DNA of 64,000 bases from contig NZ_CP008747.1 of NCBI RefSeq assembly GCF_000816085.1, positions 1,984,001 through 2,048,000 of the forward strand, given 5' to 3'. The translations under genes and the position numbers were made by a program. The notes beneath the pieces are model-generated. The model worked only from the letters and a program-made list of their open reading frames with translations. It did not search any database and was not told the DNA's origin. Position 1 is the stretch's first letter. The number at the start of each line of letters is the position of its first letter. Shown here piece by piece: positions 9,317 through 21,060 of the stretch. The DNA comes from Staphylococcus hyicus. Lineage in GTDB: Bacteria; Bacillota; Bacilli; Staphylococcales; Staphylococcaceae.

Positions 9317-10234
9317 TTATTGGTTTAATTGGGCATCACCAAGACGTTGTTTTTCTTTGGCTGCTTCATTTACTTGTTCATCAGCATGGTAAGAACTACG
9401 TACTAAAGGGCCGGCTTGACAATGTTTGAATCCTTTTTCCATTGCCACTTTACGTAATTTACCAAATTCTAATGGCGTATAGTATTTTTGAACTTTTAAA
9501 TGTTTACGTGAAGGTTGTAAATATTGGCCAATCGTTAAAATATCCACATCAATCGCACGCAAATCATCCATTGTTTCATAAATCTCTTCAATTGTTTCCC
9601 CTAAACCAACCATTAAACTTGATTTAGTCGGAATATCCGGTTGAATTTCTTTAGAGCGGCGTAAAAATTCTAACGTACGATCATATGTGGCACGCGCACG
9701 TACTCTCGGCGTTAAACGACGTACTGTTTCAATATTGTGATTCAAGATGTCTGGTTTAGAATCCATTAACGTTTTTAATGCTTCAAAATCGCCGCCCATA
9801 TCTGACGGTAAAATTTCTATTGTAGTAAATGGATTACGTTCACGTACTTTACGTACCGTTTCAGCATATACATTAGAACCCGCATCTTTTAAATCATCAC
9901 GCGCTACTGCTGTAATCACAACATGTTTAAGATTCATTAATTCTACAGATTCTGCTACACGTTCTGGTTCTTCTAAATCAAGTTCGTTCGGTAAACCTGT
10001 TTTAACCGCACAAAATCGACATGCACGTGTACACACTGCCCCTAAAATCATAAAGGTTGCTGTTCGACGTGCGCCCCAACATTCGTGTATATTCGGACAT
10101 TTAGCTTCCTCACATACCGTATGTAAGTTTTTTTCACGCATCATTTTTTTAAGTCCAGTGTAATTCTCATTTGTATTTAATTTTATTTTTAACCAATCCG
10201 GTTTACGTAGAATTTCTTCATTTTTAGTAGCCAT
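9317..10234 (-). CDS. lipA: lipoyl synthase LipA
   Basis: A 305-residue radical-SAM enzyme that inserts two sulfurs into octanoyl chains on lipoyl domains (GcvH, E2 subunits). Both 4Fe-4S sites are visible: the auxiliary cluster cysteines C41, C46, C52 ([12 protein letters not shown]) and the radical-SAM CX3CX2C at C68, C72, C75 (CTRACRFC). Length is as expected. The start [14 protein letters not shown] has AGGAGGGTA upstream. The substrate protein GcvH is encoded at 25970 in the same window. Confidence 0.97.
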   Translation of the reverse strand: MATKNEEILRKPDWLKIKLNTNENYTGLKKMMREKNLHTVCEEAKCPNIHECWGARRTATFMILGAVCTRACRFCAVKTGLPNELDLEEPERVAESVELMNLKHVVITAVARDDLKDAGSNVYAETVRKVRERNPFTTIEILPSDMGGDFEALKTLMDSKPDILNHNIETVRRLTPRVRARATYDRTLEFLRRSKEIQPDIPTKSSLMVGLGETIEEIYETMDDLRAIDVDILTIGQYLQPSRKHLKVQKYYTPLEFGKLRKVAMEKGFKHCQAGPLVRSSYHADEQVNEAAKEKQRLGDAQLNQ

Positions 10235-10316
10235 AACAGCAGATACCCTCCTGTAATTTACATCTCATTATATTATAACGAACTTTACGCCAAATTAAAA
10301 TCTACCGACTTAAAAA

Positions 10317-11636
10317 TCATAAACGCAATAATTTTTCTTTGAAAATGTCTCTTAAGAACTCTGGCATGAGATATGCTACTTTTTCTTCTTTCAAAAGCGG
10401 GAAGTATCGACCAAATGTGTACATATCTATTGTTCCTAACGTATAAATGTCATCATCAACAATCTCTTTCCCTTGAACAAAATAACGCTGTGAAGATTGT
10501 ATTACCCCGGCTTCATAAATAATATAACCTCCGAAAATGTCACCTCGGAAACCTAATCCTTGCGCATGTTGGTACATGTATTTATTTTCGTTAGCTAAAA
10601 ATAAAACTTCTTTTAATTTATGTCCACTTAACTTGATACGTACAGTATTAATCGGATGCGGTAACATTTGATGGATATCATATTCCGTTAATACTTTTTG
10701 ATGAAAACTTTTTACAATTAAACCTGCATTTATGATCGTACAATCAGCTTCTGTAAACTCATGAACACTTTCCGCTAGTAAATAACCTGCTTCTGTGATA
10801 TAGTTTGCTGCTTTATTCAAAGTCATTGGTCGTGATACAATCGCTTCCTTAAGTAATTGACGCCCTTCTAACTCAAATGCGCTCGTTACTTCTGGTAATG
10901 TGTGAAGTGGATGTAGCTGTGCCCTTTTATTTACAACCTGGCCATTGTCTATCTCTAAAGTCACTTCTCCAAGATAATGACCATATTTCCCTGCGGCTAC
11001 CATTAAAACACCATTTTCTACTTGACCATTTTCAAAATAATGATGCGTATGTGCACCAAAAATAACATCGATTTCAGGCATTTTCTCACATAACATTTCA
11101 TCAAAGAATATCCCCACATGACTCATAACGATTAGGACGTCGTATGCATGACGGTGTTTTTCAATTTCATCTTTGATTGCTTCATAAGGGTCCGTTACAA
11201 TCCAATCTAAAGCACGATAAAAAGGGGTAAATGGCGCAGTGGCTGCTACAAAAAGTAAGCGCACTCCTTTAATCGTTTTAATTACTGAAGATACACAATG
11301 ATTTGGCAACGCACCTTGTTCGTCAAACACGTTTGCACAAGTGACATCGAATGTTGCTTCTGAATAAAGTGTTTGTAATGCTTCATGCGAAATGGTCATG
11401 CCTTCATTATTACCTATAGTAGCAATATCACAATGGGCTTGATTTAACAATTCAACATTCCGCTTGCCCATCGTTCCTTCTGTCACGGGTAACGATAAAT
11501 CAACATGGTCACCGATATCAATATAAAGTGATGGGTGCGGTAATCGAGATCGTTCTTGGTTCATATATGCGGCAATACGTTGAAACTCATGTAAATGACT
11601 ATGTATATCATTCGTATGATAAATTGTAATTCGCAT
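10317..11636 (-). CDS. YunD-like metallophosphoesterase / 5'-nucleotidase
   Basis: A 439-residue protein with an N-terminal metallophosphatase domain (HTNDIHSH, GDHVD, GNNEGM, VMSHVG, GAHTHH) and a C-terminal 5'-nucleotidase domain from about residue 260. There is no signal peptide, unlike secreted 5'-nucleotidases, so a cytoplasmic nucleotide or UDP-sugar hydrolase role is likely, as for B. subtilis YunD. ATG 11636 follows AAGGAGAGG. It lies 12 bases downstream of the TSUP gene in a yunF-yunE-yunD arrangement. Confidence 0.85.
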   Translation of the reverse strand: MRITIYHTNDIHSHLHEFQRIAAYMNQERSRLPHPSLYIDIGDHVDLSLPVTEGTMGKRNVELLNQAHCDIATIGNNEGMTISHEALQTLYSEATFDVTCANVFDEQGALPNHCVSSVIKTIKGVRLLFVAATAPFTPFYRALDWIVTDPYEAIKDEIEKHRHAYDVLIVMSHVGIFFDEMLCEKMPEIDVIFGAHTHHYFENGQVENGVLMVAAGKYGHYLGEVTLEIDNGQVVNKRAQLHPLHTLPEVTSAFELEGRQLLKEAIVSRPMTLNKAANYITEAGYLLAESVHEFTEADCTIINAGLIVKSFHQKVLTEYDIHQMLPHPINTVRIKLSGHKLKEVLFLANENKYMYQHAQGLGFRGDIFGGYIIYEAGVIQSSQRYFVQGKEIVDDDIYTLGTIDMYTFGRYFPLLKEEKVAYLMPEFLRDIFKEKLLRL

Positions 11637-11648
11637 AAGCACCTCTCC

Positions 11649-12473
11649 TTATCCAATAAATGATTGAAGAATTAAATAGAATCCTAATAGCAACATCACT
11701 ATGCGCAAGATGAGCACGACCATATCTGATTTGATTGCCTTATTCACCTTAACACCGATTTGGGCACCAATATAACTTGAAAGTATCAAAATCACACTAT
11801 AACTCCAAACAACATGACCTTGAATCACATGCCCTATTGATCCCGCAATACTTGAGAAGAATACCATCATCATACTCGTGCCAACAGCAACGTGAGGAGG
11901 AAAACGAAAAACGATTAATAATAGCGGCGTCATTAATACCCCACCACCGATGCCAAAAAGACCTGATGTTAATCCTATGATAAATGCAGCAATTACAGCG
12001 ATTATTGGCGCCACACCATATTCAAAATGTTCACCATGTCCATCAATATACGTTTTCATGTACTTCGGTTTCTGACAAATTTTGAGCGGTGGAATTTTGT
12101 AACGTATCATTAATAAAATAGATACTAAAATTAAAAACAAACCGAAATACAAATTAAATGAATGAATCGTTAGAAAGCGACTCAAATTGGCACCAATAAA
12201 TGCGCCAGGTAGAATACCTATTAAAAAAATAAAGCCATTTCTAACATCAACCTGTTTAACTTTTAAGTATCCTAAAGTTGAAGATAGTCCAGTAGCAATT
12301 AAAATAATTGAAGAGGTTCCTATCGCAGTTTGAGGTGTAATGTCATGCAAAATCCCTTGTGTTATACCAAAGTAAATTAATGTAGGAACGATGATAATAC
12401 CACCACCTATACCAACTATAGAACCTATAATTGCTGACAAAAGCCCGATAATGATTAAAATTGCAATGCTCAT
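11649..12473 (-). CDS. TSUP family membrane exporter (TauE/SafE, YunE-like)
   Basis: A 274-residue membrane protein with about eight hydrophobic segments in two homologous halves, each opening with a glycine-rich GxGGGxxxxP motif (SIVGIGGGIIIVPTL, GLFGIGGGVLMTPLL). The family exports sulfite, sulfoacetate or related anions; the substrate is not readable. The ATG at 12473 has GGGAGG at 7 bases. It sits between the yunF-like and yunD-like genes in one minus-strand unit. Confidence 0.88.
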   Translation of the reverse strand: MSIAILIIIGLLSAIIGSIVGIGGGIIIVPTLIYFGITQGILHDITPQTAIGTSSIILIATGLSSTLGYLKVKQVDVRNGFIFLIGILPGAFIGANLSRFLTIHSFNLYFGLFLILVSILLMIRYKIPPLKICQKPKYMKTYIDGHGEHFEYGVAPIIAVIAAFIIGLTSGLFGIGGGVLMTPLLLIVFRFPPHVAVGTSMMMVFFSSIAGSIGHVIQGHVVWSYSVILILSSYIGAQIGVKVNKAIKSDMVVLILRIVMLLLGFYLILQSFIG

Positions 12474-12488
12474 CACATCGCCTCCCTA

Positions 12489-13337
12489 TTAAAAAAGTTT
12501 AAGCTGTTGGGGTGCAAGCCCTTCATAATCGATTTCAAGAAATCTTTGTAGTGTTTTTGCATTTTGGGCAGCATGCCCTCCAGAATTATTATTTAAAATG
12601 ACGTATACTTTTTTAACTTTTTGCGCTAATATCTGTATTTTTTCAGCTAAACTTTCTAATTCTTTGTCAGTATAGTGATATAAATAACGTACATCTCGCC
12701 ATTCTTGATCAGTCATATCTTTTTTTGTCCAACCATGGACATTCCGCCCATGTAAGCGTACAAATGCAACTTCATTTGTAACTCTATTCACGAAAGGAAC
12801 AGAGCCTTCCCCCACTTGTGGTTCATCACATACCGCATGAATCAATTGTTGTGTTGTTAAAAATTCGAGTGTGTGTTCTTTCATTTGTGGCGTAAACCAT
12901 GATTGATGTCTAAATTCAATACAAATAGGCACATCTTTCAATTGAGATTTTACATAACGAATATAGTTAATATTTTTAACGTTACAATCAAACCATGGCG
13001 GGAATTGGACAAGTACCATCGCAAGTTTATTTGCTTTGATTAACGGTCGAAGCATGTGATGAAACGCCTGAAATAATAACTCTATTGATTCGGCATAATC
13101 TTTATAATCTACGTGTAACGTTAATGCTTGATGGATTTTAACCACAAATTTAAAACGGTCTGGTGTTTCTTTTATCCACTTTAAAATATTGCGTTCAGGC
13201 TGAATTGCATAATAGGAAGCATCTAATTCAACAATAGGAAAATGACTGGCATACGTTTTTAATTTATCAGTTTTTCGTGCTAAATCTTCGTAGAGTCCGT
13301 CATGATCTCCCCAACCCGTTAAGCCGATTTCTATCAT
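12489..13337 (-). CDS. DUF72 family protein (YunF/YecE-like)
   Basis: A 282-residue TIM-barrel-like protein with family marks IGLTGWGDHDGLY, FPIVELDASYYAIQ, LVQFPPWF and CIEFRHQSWF. Its function is unknown. ATG at 13337 (MIEIGLTGW) is preferred; 21 upstream in-frame codons lack a ribosome-binding site and family similarity. It is the first gene of a three-gene unit with the TSUP exporter and YunD-like hydrolase. Confidence 0.85.
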   Translation of the reverse strand: MIEIGLTGWGDHDGLYEDLARKTDKLKTYASHFPIVELDASYYAIQPERNILKWIKETPDRFKFVVKIHQALTLHVDYKDYAESIELLFQAFHHMLRPLIKANKLAMVLVQFPPWFDCNVKNINYIRYVKSQLKDVPICIEFRHQSWFTPQMKEHTLEFLTTQQLIHAVCDEPQVGEGSVPFVNRVTNEVAFVRLHGRNVHGWTKKDMTDQEWRDVRYLYHYTDKELESLAEKIQILAQKVKKVYVILNNNSGGHAAQNAKTLQRFLEIDYEGLAPQQLKLF

Positions 13338-13629
13338 ATTTATCACCGTTTTTATTTTATCATATTCACTTATCAATAGACGACTTCGAGATGCTTTCAT
13401 TTGTTTTTCAAAACGTTCATTGGGTATGCAGTATCAATAGACAAACAGGCGTGACTTAGATGACAACATACACATATGATATATTCATATATTTCGAACA
13501 TCACCAAAAAGTGAATGTATACGTTTTTTGCTTTGATTTAATGAACCCATTCAGAATGTTTCCATACTATAGGGAAACATTTAAAGCCCTAGTTAGATTG
13601 GTCAAAAATTTTACCAAATCTTAAAAAGC

Positions 13630-13999
13630 GACAGGGACTGCTGAAGTAACCTTACTAATCCTTCTTTTTTATTAAATTGTTTACAAAATCATACAAAAGT
13701 AACGGTGAAAATACTTGTACAACAACAGGTGATGAACTGAAACAAAAGTGATGGGACATAGCTCCTCTGTTAATCAAAAAACCAACAAAATTCTTCGTAC
13801 ATGAACTTTGTTGGTTATATTTAAATATAAATTTAGTCTTCATCAGGGGAAGGATAGCGAATTAAGACATCCCTTTAATTCGTTCCATAGCCGAGACTTC
13901 TGAGGCATTAAGCTGAAAACGAAATCCATTTTGAGGTAAGGCACCTAGAAAAGCAAGGCGTTAAGAACAATCAAAATTGAAATGATTTATGTCCCTGTC
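13630..13999. repeat. dispersed intergenic repeat, copy B (lacks the central module)
   Basis: Fills most of the gap between the DUF72 and CNNM genes. Ends carry inverted repeats: outer GACAGGGAC (13630) with GTCCCTGTC (to 13999) and inner GGGACATA (13753) with TATGTCCC (to 13995). Inside lie the CCAACAAAA hairpin (13790-13817), a 21-base block at 13893-13913 identical to 22067-22087, and the block AGAAAAGC.AGG...AACAATCAAAATTGAAAT at 13946-13983. A 62-codon minus-strand ORF here is not preserved in the other copies. The 13400-13629 part shows nothing recognisable. Confidence 0.75.
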
Positions 14000-14073
14000 C
14001 CTCATATCATTTAACGCAATTTGTAAGATATGCGTAGACGTTTAGTTCGCACACCATGAACCGAATGATCATT

Positions 14074-15069
14074 TTAACGTACTTGTTCAATCATTTTACT
14101 TTCAACGCGATCCATTTCGTCTTCAATTTCCATGCCTAACATCTCTTCAATTAAATCCTCATGTGTCACGATCGCATCCGTACCACCGTATTCATCAATA
14201 ACAATGGCTAAATGCTTACGTGTCACCGTCATCTTACGTAAAACCCACTCCGCATGATTATGTTCATATACAAATAAAGGCTCTGAACAAAATTCTTTCA
14301 ATGATTTTTCGGGTGTTTTACTCCACGCAAGTAGATATTTCGAGTGAAAAACCCCAACCACATGATCAATGTCTCCCTCATATACAGGGTAGCGTGTATA
14401 TGGATGATTCATTACAACATCATACACTTCGTTGTAATCATCTTCGACACTTAATGATGTTACATTTACACGAGGCGTAGTATTCACATCATTAATTTTT
14501 AAACGATCAAAATTGATGACACCTTGAATACGATTTTTTTCAATTTCATTAAAAGCACCCTCACTACCCGCAATCGAAACCATTGCACGCACTTCTTCTT
14601 TCGACATACCTTTTTCATTTCGACCACGTGTAATCAAACGATTAATCGAATCCGTAATTATATTTAACACTTTCGTTAAAGGTTTAAAAATAACGACAAA
14701 AAATTGAATGATAGGAAAGACCAATCGTGCAATAGGATCAGGCAATGTTGCCGCTACAGATTTAGGTATCACTTCCGCAAATATAATAATGACGACAGTT
14801 AAAATTGCTGAAGCCACCCCCACATTAAGTCCCATATCTACAGCTAAAATAGTTACAAGTGTAGGCAAAAGTATATTCGCTATATTGTTGCCAATAAGAA
14901 TAGTGGTTATAAACTCACTCGGTTTATCTAACAATTTCAATAATTTAGCAGATTTTTGATTCGAATCCGCTTCCGCCTGTAATTTCACTTTATTCGCAGC
15001 GGTAAGCGCCGTTTCACTGCCTGAAAAGAAAAATGATACACAAATTAATAAAATGATCGCTATGATCAT
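14074..15069 (-). CDS. CNNM/CorC-type hemolysin family membrane protein
   Basis: A 331-residue protein. Residues 1-135 form a DUF21 (CNNM) transmembrane domain with SGSETALTAA, GNNIANI and AEVIPK motifs; residues about 195-315 form a CBS pair ending in DEYGGTDAIVTHEDLIEE. The C-terminal CorC_HlyC domain present in the 430-450-residue relatives is absent, so this is the short form. The family is linked to Mg2+ efflux and homeostasis; old annotations as hemolysin are not evidence of toxicity. ATG 15069 follows GGAAGGGGAA; the frame upstream of it has no support. Confidence 0.87.
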   Translation of the reverse strand: MIIAIILLICVSFFFSGSETALTAANKVKLQAEADSNQKSAKLLKLLDKPSEFITTILIGNNIANILLPTLVTILAVDMGLNVGVASAILTVVIIIFAEVIPKSVAATLPDPIARLVFPIIQFFVVIFKPLTKVLNIITDSINRLITRGRNEKGMSKEEVRAMVSIAGSEGAFNEIEKNRIQGVINFDRLKINDVNTTPRVNVTSLSVEDDYNEVYDVVMNHPYTRYPVYEGDIDHVVGVFHSKYLLAWSKTPEKSLKEFCSEPLFVYEHNHAEWVLRKMTVTRKHLAIVIDEYGGTDAIVTHEDLIEEMLGMEIEDEMDRVESKMIEQVR

Positions 15070-15164
15070 TAAGCAATTCCCCTTCCGATATGTCCAAAAT
15101 CTAATCACTCAACAGATTATTCCGACAATAATGCATATAATTAAATATAAAACATAACCTAGAA

Positions 15165-15192
15165 AATATATTTTACCATAGGTCTCTATCAA
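15165..15192 (-). promoter_or_regulatory. promoter of the CNNM gene
   Basis: On the minus strand TTGATA (15187-15192) is separated by 16 bases from TATATT (15165-15170). This gives a leader of about 90 bases before the ATG at 15069. Apart from this promoter and the sufB terminator I see nothing else in 15070-15386. Confidence 0.5.
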
Positions 15193-15340
15193 AATTCATA
15201 TCTCGTAATTATTAAGATATTATTCAAAGCATTTAACAAACATGGATATGTGTGTAGATTAAACAAGTAAACGCTATTGTAACAATAAGAAACCTTCACA
15301 ATACCACCATCATTTTTTCAAAAGGTATCAAAATAGTATC

Positions 15341-15369
15341 AACCCTTTACATTTAAACGTAAAGGGTTG
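15341..15369 (-). terminator. terminator of the suf operon
   Basis: A perfect 10-bp stem AACCCTTTAC with GTAAAGGGTT and a loop of 8-9 bases, 17 bases after the sufB stop codon. The U-tract is weak (GATACTATTTT), so efficiency is uncertain. Confidence 0.65.
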
Positions 15370-15386
15370 ATATTACAGTTATTATA

Positions 15387-16784
15387 CTAACCAATAGAAC
15401 CTTCCATTTCAAATTTGATTAATCGGTTCATTTCAACAGCATATTCCATTGGTAATTCTTTCGTAAATGGCTCAATGAAGCCCATAACAATCATTTCAGT
15501 TGCTTCTTCTTCTGAAATACCACGAGACATTAAGTAGAAAAGTTGTTCTTCTGACACTTTTGACACTTTCGCTTCGTGTTCTAAGGAGATATTGTCATTA
15601 AAGATTTCATTGTATGGGATTGTGTCTGATGTTGACTCATTATCTAAGATTAACGTGTCACACTCGATATTAGAGCGTGCACCTTTGGCTTTACGACCAA
15701 AGTGTACAATACCACGGTACACTACTTTACCGCCATCTTTTGAAATGGACTTAGAGACGATAGTCGATGATGTATTCGGTGCTTTGTGAATCATTTTTGC
15801 ACCAGCGTCCTGTACTTGTCCTTTGCCAGCAAACGCAATAGATAACGTACTCCCTTTGGCACCTTTACCAACTAATACACAAGCAGGATACTTCATCGTT
15901 AATTTTGAACCTAAGTTACCGTCAACCCATTCCATGTTACCATTCTCATGAACGAGTGTACGTTTTGTAACAAGGTTGTAAACATTGTTTGCCCAGTTTT
16001 GAATTGTAGTGTAACGTACGTGGGCGTCTTTGTGAACGATAATTTCTACAACTGCAGAGTGTAGTGAATTTGTCGTATACACTGGAGCCGTACAACCTTC
16101 AACATAGTTCACTGACGCGCCTTCATCCGCAATGATTAACGTACGTTCAAATTGTCCCATGTTCTCAGAATTGATACGGAAGTACGCTTGTAATGGTGTA
16201 TCTAATTTTACATTTTTAGGAATGTAGATAAATGATCCACCAGACCAAACTGCAGAGTTTAATGCTGCAAACTTATTGTCACCCGCAGGAATAACAGATG
16301 CAAAGTACTTCTTGAATAAATCTTCATTTTCCTTCAAAGCGGTATCTGTGTCTTTAAATACAATACCTTTTTCTTCAAGTTCTTTCTCCATATTGTGGTA
16401 AACAACTTCAGACTCGTATTGTGCAGATACACCTGCTAAATATTTTTGTTCCGCTTCAGGAATCCCTAATTTATCAAACGTACGTTTAATTTCTTCAGGC
16501 ACTTCATCCCAAGAACGTTCAGAACGTTCAGAGGGTTTAACATAATACGTAATATCATCAAAATCCAATTCCGATAAGTCCCCACCCCATTGTGGCATTG
16601 GCATTTTATAGAATAATTTTAATGCCTTTAAACGGAAATCCAACATCCATTCTGGCTCATCTTTCATGTTTGAAATTTCACGGACGATATTTTCAGTTAA
16701 TCCACGTTCAGATCTAAAAATCGACACATCTTCATCGTGGAATCCATATTTATAATCGCCTACATCAGGTGCTTTTTTAGCCAT
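15387..16784 (-). CDS. sufB: SufB, Fe-S cluster scaffold subunit
   Basis: A 465-residue SufB, the main scaffold on which the SUF machinery builds Fe-S clusters together with SufC and SufD. Recognisable segments are [13 protein letters not shown] at the start, the beta-helix core ([21 protein letters not shown]) and the C-terminal [23 protein letters not shown] 16784 follows AGGAGTG at 8 bases; a TTG one codon earlier is ignored. It is the last gene of sufCDSUB. Confidence 0.96.
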   Translation of the reverse strand: MAKKAPDVGDYKYGFHDEDVSIFRSERGLTENIVREISNMKDEPEWMLDFRLKALKLFYKMPMPQWGGDLSELDFDDITYYVKPSERSERSWDEVPEEIKRTFDKLGIPEAEQKYLAGVSAQYESEVVYHNMEKELEEKGIVFKDTDTALKENEDLFKKYFASVIPAGDNKFAALNSAVWSGGSFIYIPKNVKLDTPLQAYFRINSENMGQFERTLIIADEGASVNYVEGCTAPVYTTNSLHSAVVEIIVHKDAHVRYTTIQNWANNVYNLVTKRTLVHENGNMEWVDGNLGSKLTMKYPACVLVGKGAKGSTLSIAFAGKGQVQDAGAKMIHKAPNTSSTIVSKSISKDGGKVVYRGIVHFGRKAKGARSNIECDTLILDNESTSDTIPYNEIFNDNISLEHEAKVSKVSEEQLFYLMSRGISEEEATEMIVMGFIEPFTKELPMEYAVEMNRLIKFEMEGSIG

Positions 16785-16855
16785 CAACGATCACTCCTAT
16801 TCACTCAATTTTTGTATCTCAATGGATACATTTATGTTACCGCGGCTTTCGACGT

Positions 16856-18563
<1,708 letters not shown>

Positions 18564-18595
18564 TTACAGACAATCTCCAAAATACAAAACGTAAC

Positions 18596-18633
18596 AAAGT
18601 GGCACTTAAACGTCTATCATGAAAGGCCACTTT
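18596..18633 (-). other. intra-operon hairpin between sufD and sufS
   Basis: Arms AAAGTGGC and GCCACTTT (8 bp, perfect) enclose about 22 bases. On the minus strand a T-rich tail TTTGTTACGTTTTG follows. It lies in the only long intergenic gap of sufCDSUB and could be a partial terminator or a processing site. Confidence 0.5.
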
Positions 18634-18657
18634 TTAATTAACACTTCGTTAAAATGC

Positions 18658-19965
18658 TTATTTTCCTACTTTAAGTTCGATCACTTCTCTTAATTGACGT
18701 TGAACGTCAGCAATCGGAAGCTCGCGTACCACTGGATCTAAGAAACCATGAATGACTAATCGCTCTGCTTCATGTTGAGAAATACCACGGCTCATCAAAT
18801 AGTAAAGTTGCTCAGGATCAACACGTCCTACTGAAGCAGCATGTCCTGCTTCCACATCATCTTCATCAATTAATAGAATTGGGTTCGCATCTCCACGTGC
18901 ATTTTCAGATAACATAAGAACGCGTGACTCTTGATTCGCTGAAGAGCCTGAACCACCATGTTTAATATAACCGATACCATTAAAGATTGAAGAAGCTTTT
19001 TCTTTCATTACACCGTGTTTAAGAATGTGTCCATCTGTTTCTTTACCATATTGAACAATGCGTGATGTTAAGTTAATTGTCTGTTCCCCACGGCCTACAA
19101 CAACAGATTTTAAATCAGACGTTGAACGGTCACCAATTAAATTTGTTGTATTATCAATAATTTGATTGCCTTCATTCATTAAACCAAGCGACCAATTAAT
19201 CGTTGCATCGGCAGCAGTTGTACCACGGCGCATAATATGACCTGTAAATCCTTTATCTAAAAAGTCTACAGAACCGTACGCAATTTTAGAATTTGCCCCT
19301 GCAATGACTTCAGAAATAATGTTCACTTGGCAGCCATCGCCAGAAACCGTCGAAAGATAGTTTTCAACATAAGTCACTTCAGCGCTTTCTTCAGTGACTA
19401 ATATCACATGATTGAAAAAACTTGCTTGTGTATCGTCGTGCAGCACCACATATTGAATCGGATGTTCTACAACTACGTTACGTGGCACATAAACAAAGAC
19501 ACCACCATTCATTAACGCCGCATTTAATGCTGTAAGACGATGTTCGTCTACAGTCACTGCATCTTTCATGAAATATTTTTCAACTAGGTCGCTATGGTTT
19601 TGAAGCGCTTCACTAATATGTTCTATGATGACGCCATCTTCCTTAGCTTTGTCATTCACTTTTGAATACGCTAACGTATTATTATGTTGAATGATTAAAT
19701 TCTCACTCGCTTCAACGTTAATAATGCGATCAATTTCTTTTGGGAGATCTTGAAGTGTTTCAAATGTTTTGCCTGTTGTTTCAAGTTGTTTAAACGAATC
19801 AAAATCCCATTTATCTATTTTAGTTTTATCTGGTTTTGGCATTTCTAAAGACTCAGATTGTTTTAACGCATCTTTTCTTAACTGTGTCATCCAAGAAGGT
19901 TCATTGTGCGCTTTTGAATAATCAACAAGTTGAGCTTCAGAAATATTTAAAGTTTCAGTCGTCAT
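18658..19965 (-). CDS. sufD: SufD, Fe-S scaffold partner
   Basis: A 435-residue paralogue of SufB that forms the SufBC2D complex needed for iron entry and cluster assembly. It shares the beta-helix fold and the C-terminal sequence LMSRGISQHEAERLVIHGFLDP with SufB, and has DVEAGHAASVGRVDPEQL, the conserved SufD histidine region. Start MTTETLNISEAQ has GGAGGAAATA upstream. It follows sufC by 21 bases. Confidence 0.96.
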   Translation of the reverse strand: MTTETLNISEAQLVDYSKAHNEPSWMTQLRKDALKQSESLEMPKPDKTKIDKWDFDSFKQLETTGKTFETLQDLPKEIDRIINVEASENLIIQHNNTLAYSKVNDKAKEDGVIIEHISEALQNHSDLVEKYFMKDAVTVDEHRLTALNAALMNGGVFVYVPRNVVVEHPIQYVVLHDDTQASFFNHVILVTEESAEVTYVENYLSTVSGDGCQVNIISEVIAGANSKIAYGSVDFLDKGFTGHIMRRGTTAADATINWSLGLMNEGNQIIDNTTNLIGDRSTSDLKSVVVGRGEQTINLTSRIVQYGKETDGHILKHGVMKEKASSIFNGIGYIKHGGSGSSANQESRVLMLSENARGDANPILLIDEDDVEAGHAASVGRVDPEQLYYLMSRGISQHEAERLVIHGFLDPVVRELPIADVQRQLREVIELKVGK

Positions 19966-19986
19966 ACTTATTTCCTCCTATGATGA

Positions 19987-20757
19987 TTATTGGTTCGCTA
20001 CTACTGAATCATATTCTTCTTTAACCCACTCATAACCTTCTTCTTCAAGGCGTTTAGCTAATTCTGCACCACCCGATTTAACAACGATACCGTTATACAT
20101 CACGTGTACATGGTCTGGCGTAATATAATTTAATAAACGTTGGTAGTGCGTAATAATAAGCGAACCAAAGTCATCGCCGCGCATTTCGTTGATACCTTTA
20201 GATACAACTTTTAAAGCATCAATATCCAAACCTGAATCAATTTCATCTAAAATTGCAAATTTAGGTTGTAACATCATTAATTGAAGGATTTCATTACGTT
20301 TTTTCTCCCCACCAGAAAAACCTTCATTTAAATAACGTTGTGCCATATCTTTATCCATATCTAAGAAGTCCATATGTTTATCTAATTTTTTGATAAATTG
20401 CATTAAGTTAATTTCTTGGCCTTCTTCACGTTGTGAGTTGATAGCAGAACGCATGAAGTCCGCATTTGTTACCCCTGTAATTTCAGATGGATATTGCATT
20501 GCTAAAAAGAGGCCAGCTTTAGCTCTTTCATCAACTTCCATCTCTAAAATGTTCTCGCCGTCTAATAATACTTCACCTTGAGTCACTTCATATGATGGAT
20601 GACCCATAATCGCTGAAGAAAGTGTAGATTTACCCGTACCATTCGGTCCCATAATGGCATGGATTTCACCCGTATTTATTGTTAAGTTAACACCTTTTAA
20701 AATCTCTTTATCGTCAATAGACACGTGTAAGTCTTTAATTTCTAATGTTGATGGCAT
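19987..20757 (-). CDS. sufC: SufC, Fe-S assembly ATPase
   Basis: A 256-residue ABC-type ATPase. Walker A is [10 protein letters not shown], the signature is [10 protein letters not shown], Walker B is [12 protein letters not shown], and the H-loop is in [10 protein letters not shown]. It binds SufB and SufD and drives the conformational change for cluster assembly. ATG 20757 ([10 protein letters not shown]) is chosen because GGAGGG lies 7 bases upstream; five extra in-frame codons upstream overlap the ribosome-binding site. First gene of the suf operon. Confidence 0.96.
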   Translation of the reverse strand: MPSTLEIKDLHVSIDDKEILKGVNLTINTGEIHAIMGPNGTGKSTLSSAIMGHPSYEVTQGEVLLDGENILEMEVDERAKAGLFLAMQYPSEITGVTNADFMRSAINSQREEGQEINLMQFIKKLDKHMDFLDMDKDMAQRYLNEGFSGGEKKRNEILQLMMLQPKFAILDEIDSGLDIDALKVVSKGINEMRGDDFGSLIITHYQRLLNYITPDHVHVMYNGIVVKSGGAELAKRLEEEGYEWVKEEYDSVVANQ

Positions 20758-20792
20758 TACTATTCCCTCCAAAAAGTTAGATTACATCTACT

Positions 20793-20821
20793 AGTTTATA
20801 ATAATTTTAAAGTAACGTCAA
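20793..20821 (-). promoter_or_regulatory. suf operon promoter
   Basis: On the minus strand TTGACG (20816-20821), a 17-base spacer and TAAACT (20793-20798) precede sufC by about 36 bases. No operator palindrome is evident within it. Confidence 0.65.
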
Positions 20822-21005
20822 AAGGATTTCTAATCTTCCTAAATGCACATTATAACGGAAATAACGGGAATTTTAAACCATTACGGGTTGAAAAAAGCGC
20901 TTTATTTACGAATCATTTTTTTACTGTAATTAGAAAAGTTATTGATAATAGACGATGACTTGTTCTCAATCAGAACAGTTCTTCATTGCTTATTCCATTG
21001 TATTG

Positions 21006-21034
21006 TTGTACTATGACATTTCAGTTAATATAAA
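21006..21034 (+). promoter_or_regulatory. promoter of the DUF368 gene
   Basis: TTGTAC (21006-21011), 17 bases, TATAAA (21029-21034). It is divergent from the suf promoter in the shared 303-base intergenic region; the rest of that region shows no further signal. Confidence 0.55.
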
Positions 21035-21060
21035 GGAATCACATTAAGAAAGGAACACGT

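Noticed and set aside
13655-13843. 62-codon minus-strand ORF
   Set aside because: Lies in the dispersed repeat; the frame is not preserved in the other copies and there is no ribosome-binding site.
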